From contig NZ_LT629702.1 of the NCBI RefSeq assembly GCF_900103345.1, positions 5,440,501 through 5,504,500 of the forward strand: a DNA stretch of 64,000 nt, written 5' to 3'. This document shows positions 44,082 to 55,116 of the stretch, one piece after another. How positions within the stretch are numbered: position 1 is the first letter of the stretch; every line of letters starts with the position of its first letter. The stretch is from Pseudomonas azotoformans (GTDB lineage Bacteria > Pseudomonadota > Gammaproteobacteria > Pseudomonadales > Pseudomonadaceae). The notes under the pieces were generated by a model that was not told where the DNA came from, did not search any database, and saw nothing but the letters and a program-made list of their open reading frames with translations. A program made the position numbers and the translations under genes.

Positions 44082-45443
44082 TTACTGGTTAGCCAGCTTG
44101 TGTTCCAGGTAGTGAATGTTCACACCACCTTCGCAGAAGCCTTCATCACGCACCAGTTCCCGATGCAGCGGGACATTGGTCTTGATGCCATCCACCACGA
44201 TTTCGTCCAGGGCGTTGCGCATGCGGGCCATGGCCTCATCGCGGGTGGCGCCCCAGGTGATCAGCTTGCCGATCAGCGAGTCGTAGTTGGACGGAACCTT
44301 GTAGCCGCTGTACAGGTGCGAATCCACACGTACGCCGTTGCCACCTGGAGCATGGAAATGCTTGACCAGGCCTGGGCTCGGGATAAAGGTTTTCGGGTCT
44401 TCGGCGTTGATCCGGCACTCCAGGGAGTGGCCGTGGATCTTCACGTCGTCCTGGGTGAAGGACAGCACGTTGCCGGCGGCGATGCTCAGCATCTCCTTGA
44501 CGATATCGATACCGGTGACCATCTCCGAGACCGGGTGCTCTACCTGCACGCGAGTGTTCATCTCGATGAAGTAGAAACGACCGTTTTCGTACAGGAACTC
44601 GAAAGTACCCGCGCCACGGTAGTTGATATCGATGCATGCCTTGACGCAGCGGGCCAATACTTCCTGGCGGGCTTTTTCGTCCAGACCTGGTGCCGGGGCT
44701 TCTTCCAGTACCTTCTGGTGGCGACGTTGCAGCGAGCAATCGCGGTCACCCAGGTGAATGGCGTGGCCCTGGCCGTCGGACAGTACCTGGACTTCCACGT
44801 GACGTGGGTTGGTCAGGTACTTTTCCAGGTAGACCATCGGGTTGTTGAACCAGGCGCCTGCTTCGGAGCGGGTCTGCTTGGCGGCTTCGATCAGGTCTTC
44901 TTCCTTGTGCACCACGCGCATGCCGCGACCACCACCGCCACCGGCGGCCTTGATGATCACCGGGTAGCCGACTTCGCGACCAATGCGCAGAGCGGTTTCC
45001 TCGTCTTCAGGCAGCGGGCCGTCGGAACCTGGAACGGTTGGCACGCCGGCAGCGATCATGGCTTCCTTGGCGGAGACCTTGTCGCCCATCAGGCGGATGG
45101 TCTCGGCTTTCGGGCCGATGAAGGTGAAGCCGGATTTTTCCACCTGGTCGACAAAGTCGGCGTTTTCCGCGAGGAAGCCGTAGCCTGGGTGGATGGCGGT
45201 AGCGCCTGTCACTTCTGCTGCAGCGATGATGCTTGAGACTTTCAGGTACGAGCTTGTAGCCACTGGTGGGCCGATGCAGATGCTTTCGTCCGCCAGTTTC
45301 ACGTGCATCAATTCAGTATCGGCCGTCGAGTAAACAGCGACGGTCTTGATGCCTTGTTCCTTACAGGCGCGCAGGATTCGCAGGGCGATCTCACCGCGGT
45401 TGGCGATCAGGACTTTTTCCAGTTTCTTCGCAGGTTTCAACAT
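44082..45443 (-). CDS. accC: Biotin carboxylase subunit AccC of acetyl-CoA carboxylase
   Basis: ATP-dependent carboxylation of the biotin on AccB, first committed step of fatty-acid synthesis. 453 residues: N-terminal [23 protein letters not shown]-grasp loop [52 protein letters not shown] and the catalytic [20 protein letters not shown]. The ATG at 45443 has GGAG eight bases upstream. It follows accB by 17 bases in the conserved accB-accC operon. Confidence 0.98.
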   Translation of the reverse strand: MLKPAKKLEKVLIANRGEIALRILRACKEQGIKTVAVYSTADTELMHVKLADESICIGPPVATSSYLKVSSIIAAAEVTGATAIHPGYGFLAENADFVDQVEKSGFTFIGPKAETIRLMGDKVSAKEAMIAAGVPTVPGSDGPLPEDEETALRIGREVGYPVIIKAAGGGGGRGMRVVHKEEDLIEAAKQTRSEAGAWFNNPMVYLEKYLTNPRHVEVQVLSDGQGHAIHLGDRDCSLQRRHQKVLEEAPAPGLDEKARQEVLARCVKACIDINYRGAGTFEFLYENGRFYFIEMNTRVQVEHPVSEMVTGIDIVKEMLSIAAGNVLSFTQDDVKIHGHSLECRINAEDPKTFIPSPGLVKHFHAPGGNGVRVDSHLYSGYKVPSNYDSLIGKLITWGATRDEAMARMRNALDEIVVDGIKTNVPLHRELVRDEGFCEGGVNIHYLEHKLANQ

Positions 45444-45460
45444 CGAAGGCACTCCGCGGT

Positions 45461-45925
45461 TCAAACGATGGTGAACAGCGGCTGGTCGTACTCAACCGGC
45501 TGACCGTTTTCTACCAGGATGGATTCGATGACGCCGGCTTTTTCAGCGGTGATGTGGTTCATCATCTTCATCGCTTCAACGATGCAGATGGTGTCGCCCA
45601 CTTTCACGGTAGCGCCGACTTCAACGAAGGCTGGCGAAGTCGGTGCCGGGGTGCGGTAGAACGTACCGACCATTGGCGACTTGACCACGAAACCGTTCAG
45701 CGCAGGGGCGGCTGGGGCGGCAGGTGCAGCGGCAGCAGCAGGGGCGGCGGCCGGAGCAGCAGCGGCCGGAGCCGGCGCTTGCATCTGTGGCGCGTAGAAC
45801 TGTTGGGCCGGGGTCTTGCTGTGGCGGCTGATCCGTACGGACTCTTCGCCTTCCTTGATTTCCAGCTCGTCGATACCGGATTCTTCCAGCAGTTCGATCA
45901 GTTTCTTAACTTTACGGATATCCAT
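45461..45925 (-). CDS. accB: Biotin carboxyl carrier protein AccB
   Basis: Carries biotin between AccC and the carboxyltransferase. 154 residues: N-terminal domain [20 protein letters not shown], an Ala/Pro-rich flexible linker (about 45-75) and a C-terminal biotinyl domain with the EAMKMMN motif, biotin on K120, and the thumb region [20 protein letters not shown]. It is transcribed with accC and probably with aroQ upstream (24-base gap). Confidence 0.98.
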   Translation of the reverse strand: MDIRKVKKLIELLEESGIDELEIKEGEESVRISRHSKTPAQQFYAPQMQAPAPAAAAPAAAPAAAAAPAAPAAPALNGFVVKSPMVGTFYRTPAPTSPAFVEVGATVKVGDTICIVEAMKMMNHITAEKAGVIESILVENGQPVEYDQPLFTIV

Positions 45926-45949
45926 GAATCATCAACTCCCAAGGGTCGG

Positions 45950-46405
45950 TCAGGGGCGCTTGGCCGGTTGTTCAAGTTGTTCCAGGGCGGCCTCCAGGGC
46001 CAGTCGGTAACCGCTGGCGCCAAGGCCGCAGATCACACCTACCGCTACATCGGAGAAGTAGGAGTGATGGCGGAAAGCTTCGCGTTTGTGCACGTTCGAC
46101 AAATGCACTTCGATGAATGGGATGCTCACCGCCAGCAGCGCGTCACGTAATGCAACACTTGTGTGCGTAAAAGCGGCGGGATTGATCAGGATAAAGTCCA
46201 CGCATTCGCCGCGCGCGGCATGGATGCGATCAATCAATTCGTACTCGGCATTGCTTTGCAGGTAGAGCAGATGGTGGCCGGCTTCACGCGCCCTGCGTTC
46301 GAGATCAAGGTTGATCTGCTCCAGGGTGACTGCCCCGTAGACGCCCGGTTCGCGGGTGCCGAGCAGGTTCAGGTTGGGTCCGTGAAGAACCAGTAAGGTC
46401 GCCAT
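45950..46405 (-). CDS. aroQ: Type II 3-dehydroquinate dehydratase AroQ
   Basis: Shikimate pathway: 3-dehydroquinate to 3-dehydroshikimate. 151 residues with the type II motifs [19 protein letters not shown] (catalytic Arg and Tyr), [20 protein letters not shown], and [20 protein letters not shown]. It precedes accB-accC, the usual order in Pseudomonas. Confidence 0.98.
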   Translation of the reverse strand: MATLLVLHGPNLNLLGTREPGVYGAVTLEQINLDLERRAREAGHHLLYLQSNAEYELIDRIHAARGECVDFILINPAAFTHTSVALRDALLAVSIPFIEVHLSNVHKREAFRHHSYFSDVAVGVICGLGASGYRLALEAALEQLEQPAKRP

Positions 46406-46581
46406 CGGCTGTTCCTTGTTATTGATGTGGGTACGGCAGAACCCGGCGACTATGCCGCAAAGCCTTTGTGACTGTCCAGTTCTATGCAGTAGGCGGCACG
46501 ATTAGCGAGGATAGCGCGAAATTTGTGACTGTGAGGCTGGAACCGGTCATTGGTAACACCGTCTCGAATCCTGTGGAGATA

Positions 46582-46615
46582 AAATGTGGGAGGGGGCTTG
46601 CCCCCTCCCACATTT
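46582..46615. repeat. Spacer-less REP palindrome
   Basis: AAATGTGGGAGGGGG and its exact complement meet around the four bases CTTG, forming one perfect hairpin of 15 base pairs. It is a collapsed version of the GTGGGAGG REP pair and sits 26 bases after the end of the chemoreceptor gene, where it may act as a terminator. A shorter copy is at 63446-63473. Confidence 0.85.
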
Positions 46616-46640
46616 GATCTCTATAAGGTTGAAGGTCGTG

Positions 46641-48602
46641 TCAGACGCGGAAGGCTTGAACGGCAGTGTTGAGCTGCCCACCCAGCACCAACAACTGCTC
46701 ACCCTGTCGTCGGCCCTGACCGATTCGCAGCAAATTATCCTCACCCAACTGATGAATCCGCTCACTGTTGTCGCGAATCTCACTGACGGCACCACTCTGC
46801 TGCGCGGTCACATCGGCGATGCGCACGGCGGTGTCGGAGATGGTCTGGATCGCGCCGACGATTTCATCCAGCGCACCGTCCGCCGCCTGGGCTTGCTGTG
46901 CGGTGGCTTCGGCGTGTTCGACCTGGGCGCGCATGCCTTGCACCGATTGGTGGGCGGCGCTTTGCAGCCCGGCGATCAAGGTCTGGATTTCGGCGGTGGC
47001 GCCCGCGGTGCGTTGGGCCAGCGAGCGCACCTCGTCGGCCACCACGGCAAAACCGCGTCCGGCTTCACCGGCGCGGGCGGCCTCGATGGCGGCGTTGAGG
47101 GCCAGCAGGTTGGTCTGGTCGGCAATCGAGCGGATCACCGTGAGTACCCCGCCGATGGTGGCAGATTCCTCAGCCAGTTTTTCGATCATCTGCGCGTTTT
47201 GCTGCACTTCGCCCACCAGGGCATGTAGCCCGGTCAGGCTCAGGCCGATCACGCGCTGGCCTTGTTCCACGGCCTGGCCGGCGCTGCGACTGGCACCGGC
47301 AGCCTGGCTGGCGTCGCCGGCGACTTGCTGGATCGTCGCTTCCAGTTCGCCCAGCGAATCACGGATCTGCGCGGTATCCCCGGCCTGGCGTTCGGCGCCG
47401 TCGTGCAGTCCGCTGCTCAGTTCGGCGAGGGTGCGGCTGCTGCCGGCGACTTCCTCGGCGTTGCCGCGAATGGTGCCGACCAAATCCACCAGGTAGGCGC
47501 GCAGGCGGTTCAAAGACGCTTCGATATCGTGCAGTTCGCGGTTGGTCTTGCCCAGGGCAATCGGCCGGCTGAAGTCACCTTCGGCCCAAGTCGACAGGGC
47601 TGGCGCCAGGTTGGTCAGCACCCGCGCCAGCTTGCGTTGCAGGGTGTCGATCAATAGCGCGATCAACAGGATCAGGCCAATCATCAGCCCTTGCATCAGG
47701 CGCACTTCGCCCTGGATTTTGGCGTGTTGCGCGCGCACGACCGGCTCCAGGCCGGCGATGGCTTGTTGCACGGTGTTGATTTTCTGGTGGGTCTTGGCGG
47801 CCAGGTCGGTGCGTTGCTGGATCTGATCGCGGGTGCGCTTGAGTTCGGCGGGGTAGCGGGTCAGCAGGCTGTTGAGTTCACGCTTGAGGTCGACGCCGGT
47901 GTCCTGGGCTTCGGTTTTTTCGCTGTTCTCCAGGCCCATCAGCGCAGAAAAATCATCGGCGCTGGACTCGGCGCTGGCCTTCACGCCGAGCAACGGCAGT
48001 TGCTCCAGCAGGTCTGCCTGGCTGCGAATGTTGCCGACTTCGCGTTCCACATCGTCGGCCAGTTCCGCACGCCCGCTGCTCACCAGTTTGTCGCGGGCCA
48101 GCGACAACTTGCCCAGGTGCTGGGAGGCGGCCAGCAACGGCGGCAGATAGCGGGCGGCTTCGGGAGAACTCACGCCGATGGCGTACTGGCTCAGTTGCTC
48201 CAGGTTGGCGCCCAATTCACGTTCGGCTTGCAGCAGCAAGGCTTGCGGGTCGCCTGCGAGCTTGCCGGCCGCCAGCAAGTCGGTCTTGCTGAACGCATCC
48301 AGGTCCACCAGGCTTGGGCGCAGGTTCTGCGCCAGGTCCGCCGGCAGTTCATCCAGATGCTGTACCAGGCTTTCCAGGCTTTGGCCCGCGCTGCTCAAGC
48401 GCAGGGCGTCGCCGCTGGCCAGGTAGTCGTCGATGTTGCGCGCGGCTTCGTTCTGGAAACTCTGCGACAGGCCCAGGTAGCGCTCCATCAGCAAATAGGG
48501 CCGCTCCAGCGCCCGTTGCGACCACCACAACGTCGCCCCCAGCGCCAGGCACACGGCCACCAGAAGAAGGGTATTGAGATTGGTCAGCAGCTTCAGGCGC
48601 AT
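46641..48602 (-). CDS. ctpL: Methyl-accepting chemotaxis protein, CtpL-like
   Basis: 653-residue chemoreceptor. A membrane segment ([15 protein letters not shown]) is followed by a periplasmic all-helical ligand domain of about 270 residues, a second membrane segment ([20 protein letters not shown]), a HAMP domain and the signalling domain with the conserved hairpin tip [20 protein letters not shown] and [20 protein letters not shown]. The long helical sensor and its place between aroQ-accBC and gcbA match P. aeruginosa CtpL, a phosphate-taxis receptor; the ligand here is inferred. The ATG at 48602 is preferred to a TTG four codons earlier. No dsbD gene lies between it and aroQ. Confidence 0.8.
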   Translation of the reverse strand: MRLKLLTNLNTLLLVAVCLALGATLWWSQRALERPYLLMERYLGLSQSFQNEAARNIDDYLASGDALRLSSAGQSLESLVQHLDELPADLAQNLRPSLVDLDAFSKTDLLAAGKLAGDPQALLLQAERELGANLEQLSQYAIGVSSPEAARYLPPLLAASQHLGKLSLARDKLVSSGRAELADDVEREVGNIRSQADLLEQLPLLGVKASAESSADDFSALMGLENSEKTEAQDTGVDLKRELNSLLTRYPAELKRTRDQIQQRTDLAAKTHQKINTVQQAIAGLEPVVRAQHAKIQGEVRLMQGLMIGLILLIALLIDTLQRKLARVLTNLAPALSTWAEGDFSRPIALGKTNRELHDIEASLNRLRAYLVDLVGTIRGNAEEVAGSSRTLAELSSGLHDGAERQAGDTAQIRDSLGELEATIQQVAGDASQAAGASRSAGQAVEQGQRVIGLSLTGLHALVGEVQQNAQMIEKLAEESATIGGVLTVIRSIADQTNLLALNAAIEAARAGEAGRGFAVVADEVRSLAQRTAGATAEIQTLIAGLQSAAHQSVQGMRAQVEHAEATAQQAQAADGALDEIVGAIQTISDTAVRIADVTAQQSGAVSEIRDNSERIHQLGEDNLLRIGQGRRQGEQLLVLGGQLNTAVQAFRV

Positions 48603-48655
48603 GCGTGGTTTCAACCGACAGCAAAAGATAAGTGCCTGAAGTTATTGCGTTTCCG

Positions 48656-50326
48656 TTACAAAGTTATGACGGAATCAGTGGATTCCGGTGAAAAGATGGC
48701 ACTTTGCTTTGATGTACGTGCGGCTTGCACACGATTGCGCCCAGCGTCCTTGGCACGGTACAGCGCCTCGTCGGCCTGGGCGGCCATCATCAGGCTATCG
48801 GAGCCGTCGCACAGCTCCACCAGCCCTGCGCTGAAGGTGCACCACAAATCCTGGGGTTGCGCCGGGTAGTGGATCTCGGCAAAGCGCCCACGGATTTCAT
48901 CCAGCACTCTGCAGGCCGATTCCAGATCGGTGTCGGGCATCACGATGGCGAATTCCTCACCACCATAGCGCCCGATGTAGTCGGTCTTGCGCAGGCGCTG
49001 CTTGAGAAACAGCGCCAGGCTCTTGATCACGCGGTCGCCCATGGGGTGGCCGTGGCTGTCGTTGACCCGCTTGAAGTGGTCGATGTCGAGCATGGCAAAG
49101 CTCAGCGGTTTGTTCTCGCGGCGTGCGCGGAAGCTGCAGTCTTCGAGCAATTGCAATATGTGGGTGTGGTTGTACAGGCCGGTCAGGCTGTCGCGCACCA
49201 TCCGCGCCTTGAGGTTGCGCGCCCGCGCCGCGCGGTTGCGCACGGTGGTGATCAGGTGGCGCGGCTTGATCGGCTTGGTGAGGAAGTCGTCACCGCCTTC
49301 GCTCATGGCGTCCAGTTGTTTGTCCAGGTCGTCTTCGGCCGACAGGTAGATGATCGGCACGCTGACGTAACGGTCGTTATGGCGGATGACCTTGGCCAGT
49401 TCGGTGCCGGTACAGGCGGGCATGTACATGTCGAGGATGATCAGGTCGGGCTGGAAGTCCGCCAGCTCGGCCATGGCCTGGATCGGTTCGATCAAGGTGC
49501 GGGTGACGATACCGGCGCTGTTGAGCAGCCGCTCGGTGTGCAGCGCCTGGGCCCGCGAATCGTCGATGATCAGCACTTTATACGGCTCGTACTGGGCGAC
49601 GCAGGTCAGCACTTCGATCTTTTCCAGCAGGCTGGAAGCTTCCAGCGTACCGGTGAGGAATTCCTGGCCCCCGGCGCGCACGGCGGCCAGGCGGGTCGGG
49701 GTGTCGGTTTCGTGCAGGCTGAAGAACAGCAGCGGCAGCTTCTGTTCCAGGCCTTCCTGGGCTTCGGCGGCGAGCTTGAGGCCCAGGCCGGCACCGCAGA
49801 AATCCACGTCCATCACAATCGCCGAAGGCAGGCGCTCGGCCATCGACGCACGAAACGCCGCCACGCTGTCGAGGGATTGGGCGCTCATGCCAAAGAACTC
49901 CAACTGCTTGGCCAGGCGCTCGGCACGGTCGTGATCGGCCAGCATCACGTAGATCGGCTTGCGCATCGGCGGCAGGAAGGTTTGTTCGAGCTGGTCGCCC
50001 TGGCGCAACCCGGTACGGGACAGGCGCTGCATCAGGCGGTTGAGTTCGGTGATCAGTTGGCTGCTCAGGCGCCCGCGGTTTTCGTCCACGGCCTTGAGGG
50101 ACTCGCCGATGTGCTGCGCGAGCTGGCTGTGTTCCGGCTGTTCGAAACGCTCGGCAAAGCGCAGCAGGCGCAGATTGGCCTCACTGAGTTCGGAAAGGTC
50201 GGTGCCGGACCACTCGCTGCGTTGCAGGCGCTGCCAGATCTCAAGAATTTGACGTGCCTGATGAATTACCCGCTGGGCAAAATGCTGCTTGAGGCGCTCA
50301 CGGCTGGGGTCTTCTGGCTCGGTCAT
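48656..50326 (-). CDS. gcbA: Response regulator with diguanylate cyclase domain, GcbA
   Basis: Makes cyclic-di-GMP and, in P. fluorescens, promotes surface attachment. 556 residues: an N-terminal Hpt-like helical region (about 1-110), a degenerate receiver (PIYVMLADHDRAERLAKQLE, about 125-240), a complete receiver (KVLIIDDSRAQALHTERLL...LIILDMYMPACTG, about 250-370), and a C-terminal GGDEF domain with VRDSLTGLYNHTHILQLLED, the active-site loop RYGGEEFAIVMPD, and DEALYRAKDAGRN. The GGEEF loop is catalytically competent. The identification is by architecture and its place beside ctpL and DUF2333 as in PA4843. Confidence 0.82.
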   Translation of the reverse strand: MTEPEDPSRERLKQHFAQRVIHQARQILEIWQRLQRSEWSGTDLSELSEANLRLLRFAERFEQPEHSQLAQHIGESLKAVDENRGRLSSQLITELNRLMQRLSRTGLRQGDQLEQTFLPPMRKPIYVMLADHDRAERLAKQLEFFGMSAQSLDSVAAFRASMAERLPSAIVMDVDFCGAGLGLKLAAEAQEGLEQKLPLLFFSLHETDTPTRLAAVRAGGQEFLTGTLEASSLLEKIEVLTCVAQYEPYKVLIIDDSRAQALHTERLLNSAGIVTRTLIEPIQAMAELADFQPDLIILDMYMPACTGTELAKVIRHNDRYVSVPIIYLSAEDDLDKQLDAMSEGGDDFLTKPIKPRHLITTVRNRAARARNLKARMVRDSLTGLYNHTHILQLLEDCSFRARRENKPLSFAMLDIDHFKRVNDSHGHPMGDRVIKSLALFLKQRLRKTDYIGRYGGEEFAIVMPDTDLESACRVLDEIRGRFAEIHYPAQPQDLWCTFSAGLVELCDGSDSLMMAAQADEALYRAKDAGRNRVQAARTSKQSAIFSPESTDSVITL

Positions 50327-50624
50327 ATCCTGACTACTAGTGAGGGTGCATGCTGAGGTCGACTGATGGCTCTATGCTAGCACCTCTTTCCCATGGGATG
50401 AGTGTCATACGTCAATAAACTGCGCGTGCGGAGTATTCAGTTGCTGACCCGCTGGTCGCACGGCGTAAAAAGCGTGCATCCTTTATAGTCCAACACCCTC
50501 TGTGCGCCAGTTTGGCGAAAAGCCCCGCACGGGCGGGCACGATGGGGTAGGGTTGTGGTCGGAGTGTTTGAACGCACACCATCAATTCAAGTGCATGAAC
50601 TCAAGTGATTGAAAGGATATCGCC

Positions 50625-51692
50625 ATGCTGGACTGGAAAAACCGTGCAGGCAGTGCCAAAGGCCCCGCCCCTGAGCCCAAGTCGGCCAACCGCAGCTATT
50701 TTCGTACCCTGCTGATGAGCCGTGCCGTGCTCAGTGTGCTCGGCCTGTACCTGTTGGTCACAGGTGCCCTGGGCTGGTACTGGAGCGAAGAGCCGGCGCT
50801 GTTCCCGGTCCAGCAGAATGCGCAGATTGCCGCCGAAAAAGACGGCAAGCAGATGGTGGTGGGCTTTACCACCGTCGAAACCCTCAAGACCGTGGTCGGC
50901 ACCTTGCTGAACAAGCCGGGCGGCTACATTTCCAACGACCGCTTCCCGCCTGGCCTGTGGATGGACAACATGCCGAGCTGGGAATATGGCGTGCTGGTGC
51001 AGGTGCGTGACCTGACCCGCGCCCTGCGCAAAGACTTCGCCCGCTCCCAATCGCAGTCGGCCGAAGACGCTGATCTGGCCAAGGCCGAGCCGCGCTTCAA
51101 CTTCGACAACAAAAGCTGGGTGCTGCCGTCCAGCGAGTCCGAGTACCAGGAAGGCATCAATTCGCTGAGCCGCTATGAAGCGCGCCTGTCCGACCCGAAC
51201 CAGAAGGGCGCGCTGTTCTATGCGCGTGCCGACAACCTGAACAACTGGCTGGGCGATGTCGCCACCCGCCTGGGCTCGCTGTCGCAACGCCTGTCGGCCA
51301 GTGTGGGCCGGGTGAAGTTGAACACCGCGCTGAAAACCGAAGCGCTGGCGCCGGGTGAAGTGCCGCAGGTTGATGAAGAAGTGGTGGAAACCCCATGGAT
51401 GCAGATCGACAACGTGTTCTACGAAGCCCGTGGCCAGGCCTGGGCACTGTCCCACCTGTTGCGAGCCATCGAAGTGGACTTTGCCGACGTACTGGCCAAG
51501 AAAAACGCCACCGTCAGCGTGCGCCAGATCATTCGTGAGCTGGAAGCCTCGCAGGAACCGGTGTGGAGTCCTATGATTCTCAACGGCAGTGGCTTCGGCG
51601 TACTGGCGAACCACTCGCTGGTGATGGCCAACTATATTTCCCGGGCAAACGCTGCAGTGATCGACTTGCGTCAGCTCCTCAACCAGGGTTGA
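50625..51692 (+). CDS. DUF2333 family protein
   Basis: 355 residues of unknown function. One membrane helix near the N-terminus (AVLSVLGLYLLVTGALGWYW) anchors a large periplasmic part, including TTVETLKTVVGTLLNKPGGY, ISNDRFPPGLWMDNMPSWEY and LGSLSQRLSASVGRVKLNTA. The ATG at 50625 has AAGGAT seven bases upstream. It is divergent from gcbA and its stop overlaps the NUDIX gene start. Confidence 0.9.
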   Translation: MLDWKNRAGSAKGPAPEPKSANRSYFRTLLMSRAVLSVLGLYLLVTGALGWYWSEEPALFPVQQNAQIAAEKDGKQMVVGFTTVETLKTVVGTLLNKPGGYISNDRFPPGLWMDNMPSWEYGVLVQVRDLTRALRKDFARSQSQSAEDADLAKAEPRFNFDNKSWVLPSSESEYQEGINSLSRYEARLSDPNQKGALFYARADNLNNWLGDVATRLGSLSQRLSASVGRVKLNTALKTEALAPGEVPQVDEEVVETPWMQIDNVFYEARGQAWALSHLLRAIEVDFADVLAKKNATVSVRQIIRELEASQEPVWSPMILNGSGFGVLANHSLVMANYISRANAAVIDLRQLLNQG

Positions 51693-51694
51693 TG

Positions 51695-52231
51695 ATGGAC
51701 GCTACTCAAAAGGAGGCCGCCCACCGTGCGGCCTCCGACGCTGAACTGATCTGCTGGGTCGACGAACAGGACAACCTGCTCGGGCACCTGGTCAGGTCGG
51801 ACCTGCGCCAGCGCGGCCTGATTGGCCGTTGCACCTTTATCTTTCTGTTCAACTCCCGCGGCGAGCTGTGTGTGCATCGACGCACCTTGAGCAAAGCGTT
51901 GTACCCCGGTTTCTGGGACACGGCGGCGGGCGGGATGGTCGCGGCGGGTGAGTCCTATGCCGTGTCGGCCGCCCGTGAGCTCGGAGAAGAGCTTGGGGTC
52001 AGTGGGGTGGAACTGGCCGAGCATGACCATTTCTATTTCGAAGATGGCGACAGCCGGCTCTGGTGCAAATCCTACTCGGCCGTGTGGGACGGGCCGCTGC
52101 GCCTGCAGCCGGAGGAGGTGATGGAAGCGCGCTTTTTACCTATCGAAACCGTCCTGCAGGAGGCCGAGCAAAAGCCCTACTGCCCGGACGCCCAGGAAGG
52201 CTTGCGCCGCTATCTGGCCTCACGTCGCTAA
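51695..52231 (+). CDS. NUDIX hydrolase
   Basis: 178-residue NUDIX protein of the YfcD/IDI-like subgroup; the substrate is unknown, probably a nucleoside diphosphate derivative. The NUDIX box is complete: G-x5-E-x7-REL-x-EEL-x-V in AAGGMVAAGESYAVSAAREL then GEELGV. An upstream FIFLFNSRGELCVHRRT strand is typical. The ATG at 51695 follows AGGG by six bases; an ATG at 51692 overlapping the DUF2333 stop is a close alternative. Confidence 0.88.
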   Translation: MDATQKEAAHRAASDAELICWVDEQDNLLGHLVRSDLRQRGLIGRCTFIFLFNSRGELCVHRRTLSKALYPGFWDTAAGGMVAAGESYAVSAARELGEELGVSGVELAEHDHFYFEDGDSRLWCKSYSAVWDGPLRLQPEEVMEARFLPIETVLQEAEQKPYCPDAQEGLRRYLASRR

Positions 52232-52568
52232 AGTTGCATAAATTGGCGCCATTTGGCTCTTAGCAAGTCGGCTTTTTGTGGTTACACTGCGCGACTTTTC
52301 ACCCGAACCGCCTTTGTTTCACCACGCAATCACTGATGATCGATTGCCGATCCCTGTAGGAGCGAGCTTGCTCGCGAAAAACTCGAGAACGATGTGGGCA
52401 GCCTGAATGCCCGCGTTATCGTTGAGGACCTTTCGCGAGCAAGCTCGCTCCTACAAGGAATAGTGACGTTGGTGGTTCGGTAGCGCTGCCCCTGCCTGAG
52501 TGGGGCTTCGCGGTCGGCAACCTCTTTGAAGGTGCCGATCAGTCTTTGTCCTCCCAAGAGGATTGCCG
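52232..52568. other. Gene-free interval before yciH
   Basis: No coding frame is convincing. It holds a REP pair at 52354-52456 and, from about 52500, the leader of yciH with an AAGAGGA ribosome site. Confidence 0.6.
52354..52456. repeat. REP pair (GTAGGAGCGAGCTTGCTCGCG family)
   Basis: Inverted copies of CTGTAGGAGCGAGCTTGCTC around a spacer of about 50 bases, whose GCCCGCGTTATCGTT stretch is also shared with the pair at 5241-5343. It lies between the NUDIX gene and yciH. Confidence 0.9.
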
Positions 52569-52940
52569 GTGGCCAAAAAAGCCGCATCCTTCGCCGCCCT
52601 TGGTGGCCTGGTATTTTCCACCGACGCAGGTCGACACTGCCCGGACTGTCGTCAGCCCGTGGACGCGTGTACCTGCAAACAGACCCTGATTCCCGAAGGC
52701 GACGGTATTGCCCGCGTGCGACGCGAGAGCAAAGGCCGTGGCGGCAAGACGGTGACCACCATCACCGGTGTGCCGCTGGCCGAAGACGCGCTGAAGGAAC
52801 TCGCCACTACGCTGAAAAAGCGCTGTGGCACCGGTGGCGCGTTGAAAGACGGTGTCATCGAGATCCAGGGCGATCACGTCGAGTTGCTGTTGGCCGAGCT
52901 GATCAAGCTCGGGTACAAGGCCAAGAAGTCCGGCGGCTGA
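52569..52940 (+). CDS. SUI1/eIF1-like translation factor YciH
   Basis: 123-residue bacterial eIF1 homologue thought to aid start-site fidelity. The N-terminal part holds a Cys-rich motif HCPDCRQPVDACTC, and the SUI1 core has VRRESKGRGGKTVTTITGVP, LKKRCGTGGALKDGVIEIQG and LIKLGYKAKKSGG. The GTG at 52569 is chosen because GAGGA lies six to seven bases upstream; a TTG two codons earlier overlaps that spacing. Confidence 0.92.
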   Translation: MAKKAASFAALGGLVFSTDAGRHCPDCRQPVDACTCKQTLIPEGDGIARVRRESKGRGGKTVTTITGVPLAEDALKELATTLKKRCGTGGALKDGVIEIQGDHVELLLAELIKLGYKAKKSGG

Positions 52941-53083
52941 AAGCCTCTTCCCGACCTGTGTCTAAACTCTGTCCTGCGCGTGGGGTCCTACCTTGCACGC
53001 AGGCAAATCGTCATTTTCATTCTTTAGACTGCGCCAGCCTCAACCAGGGGCGGCGCTTTCGCCTTCATTTATAGGGGACTTCG

Positions 53084-54997
53084 ATGTCCGTACGACGCAC
53101 ACGCAAAGACGATGGCAGCCAATGGACAGTTGCGGACAGCCGCAGTGTTTACGGGATCCGCCATTGGGGGGCCGGGTATTTCGCGATCAATGAAGCCGGT
53201 CGCGTAGAAGTCCGTCCGAACGGCCCGAACAGCACGCCCGTCGACCTGTACGAGCAGGTCGACGAGCTGCGCAAGAGCGGCCTGTCGTTGCCGCTGCTGG
53301 TGCGCTTCCCCGACATCCTGCAAGACCGTGTACGCCAACTGACCGGCGCTTTCGATTCGAACATCGAACGCCTGGAGTACCAGAGCAAGTACACCGCGCT
53401 GTACCCGATCAAGGTGAACCAGCAGGAAGCGGTGATCGAAAACATCATTGCCACTCAGAATGTGTCCATCGGCCTGGAAGCCGGCTCCAAGCCCGAGTTG
53501 CTCGCCGTATTGGCCCTGGCGCCAAAGGGCGGCACCATCGTCTGCAACGGCTACAAGGACCGGGAGTTCATCCGCCTCGCACTGATGGGCCAGAAGCTCG
53601 GCCACAATGTGTTCATCGTGATCGAGAAAGAATCCGAAGTTGAACTGGTGATCGAAGAGGCCGCCAGCCTCAAGGTCAAGCCACAGGTTGGCCTGCGCGT
53701 GCGTTTGTCGTCGCTGGCGTCGAGCAAGTGGGCGGATACCGGTGGCGAGAAGTCCAAGTTCGGTCTGTCGGCGGCGCAACTGCTGTCGGTGGTCGAGCGC
53801 TTCCGCGCGGCGGGCCTGGACCAGGGTATCCGCCTGCTGCACTTCCACATGGGCTCGCAGATCGCCAACCTGGCCGACTACCAGCACGGTTTCAAGGAAG
53901 CTATCCGTTACTACGGCGAATTGCGCAACCTCGGCCTGCCGGTGGACCACATCGACGTCGGTGGCGGCCTGGGCGTGGACTACGACGGCACGCATTCGCG
54001 TAACGCCAGTTCGATCAACTACGACATGGATGACTATGCCGGCGTGGTCGTGGGCATGCTCAAGGAATTCTGCGACGCGCAGAGCCTGCCGCACCCGAAT
54101 ATCTTCTCCGAAAGCGGCCGTTCCCTGACCGCTCACCACGCCATGCTGGTGGTGCAGGTCACCGACGTCGAGAAACACAACGACGACGTGCCGGTGATCG
54201 AGAACAAGGAAGCCCTGCCGGAAACCGTGCAATGGCTGGTGGACCTGCTCGGCCCGACCGACATCGAGATGGTCACCGAAACCTACTGGCGCGCCACCCA
54301 CTACATGAGCGACGTGGCCACGCAGTACGCCGACGGCAAGCTGACCCTGGCCGAAAAAGCCCTGGCCGAGCAGTGCTACTTCGCTGTGTGCCGCCGCCTG
54401 CACAACTCGCTCAAGGCCCGTCAGCGCTCGCACCGTCAGGTGCTGGACGAACTCAACGACAAGCTGGCCGACAAGTACATCTGCAACTTCTCGGTGTTCC
54501 AGAGCCTGCCGGACACCTGGGCCATCGGCCAGGTATTGCCGATCCTGCCGCTGCACCGCCTCGACGAAGAGCCGCTGCGCCGCGCCGTACTGCAAGACCT
54601 GACCTGCGACTCCGACGGCAAGATCAAGCAGTACGTCGACGAGCAGAGCATCGAGACCAGCCTGCCGGTGCACGGCTTGAACGAAGGTGAGGACTACTTG
54701 CTGGGCATCTTCCTGGTGGGCGCCTATCAAGAGATTCTCGGTGATATGCACAACCTGTTCGGTGATACCGATTCGGTGAACATCTACCAGCGTGAAGACG
54801 GTTCGGTGTACAGCGCCGGTATCGAGACCCATGACACCATCGAAGACATGCTGCGCTACGTGCACTTGTCGCCGGAGGAGTTGATGACGCACTACCGTGA
54901 CAAGTGTGCGAGCGCGAAGATCAGTGCCAGTGAGCGTACGCAGTTCCTGGATGCGTTGCGTCTGGGCCTGACGCGGTCCTCCTACCTGTCCTCATGA
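53084..54997 (+). CDS. speA: Biosynthetic arginine decarboxylase SpeA
   Basis: PLP-dependent conversion of arginine to agmatine for putrescine and spermidine synthesis. 637 residues. The PLP lysine lies in [20 protein letters not shown]; the PLP phosphate loop is [50 protein letters not shown] and [14 protein letters not shown] are also family features. The ATG at 53084 has AGGGGA about eight bases upstream. Confidence 0.97.
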   Translation: MSVRRTRKDDGSQWTVADSRSVYGIRHWGAGYFAINEAGRVEVRPNGPNSTPVDLYEQVDELRKSGLSLPLLVRFPDILQDRVRQLTGAFDSNIERLEYQSKYTALYPIKVNQQEAVIENIIATQNVSIGLEAGSKPELLAVLALAPKGGTIVCNGYKDREFIRLALMGQKLGHNVFIVIEKESEVELVIEEAASLKVKPQVGLRVRLSSLASSKWADTGGEKSKFGLSAAQLLSVVERFRAAGLDQGIRLLHFHMGSQIANLADYQHGFKEAIRYYGELRNLGLPVDHIDVGGGLGVDYDGTHSRNASSINYDMDDYAGVVVGMLKEFCDAQSLPHPNIFSESGRSLTAHHAMLVVQVTDVEKHNDDVPVIENKEALPETVQWLVDLLGPTDIEMVTETYWRATHYMSDVATQYADGKLTLAEKALAEQCYFAVCRRLHNSLKARQRSHRQVLDELNDKLADKYICNFSVFQSLPDTWAIGQVLPILPLHRLDEEPLRRAVLQDLTCDSDGKIKQYVDEQSIETSLPVHGLNEGEDYLLGIFLVGAYQEILGDMHNLFGDTDSVNIYQREDGSVYSAGIETHDTIEDMLRYVHLSPEELMTHYRDKCASAKISASERTQFLDALRLGLTRSSYLSS

Positions 54998-55002
54998 TTC
55001 CC

Positions 55003-55104
55003 CTGTAGGAGCGAGCTTGCTCGCGAAGAACGTTAACGATAACGCGGGCAACCAGAATGCCCGCGTCGCCTAGAGGTTTTTCGCGAGCAAGCTCGCTCCT
55101 ACAG
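55003..55104. repeat. REP pair (GTAGGAGCGAGCTTGCTCGCG family)
   Basis: Inverted copies of CTGTAGGAGCGAGCTTGCTC flank a spacer containing CGTTAACGATAACGCGGGC, related to the spacers at 5241 and 52354 but reversed. It begins six bases after the speA stop and ends 12 bases before the next start, so it may terminate speA. Confidence 0.9.
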
Positions 55105-55116
55105 TGAGGTTCGTCA

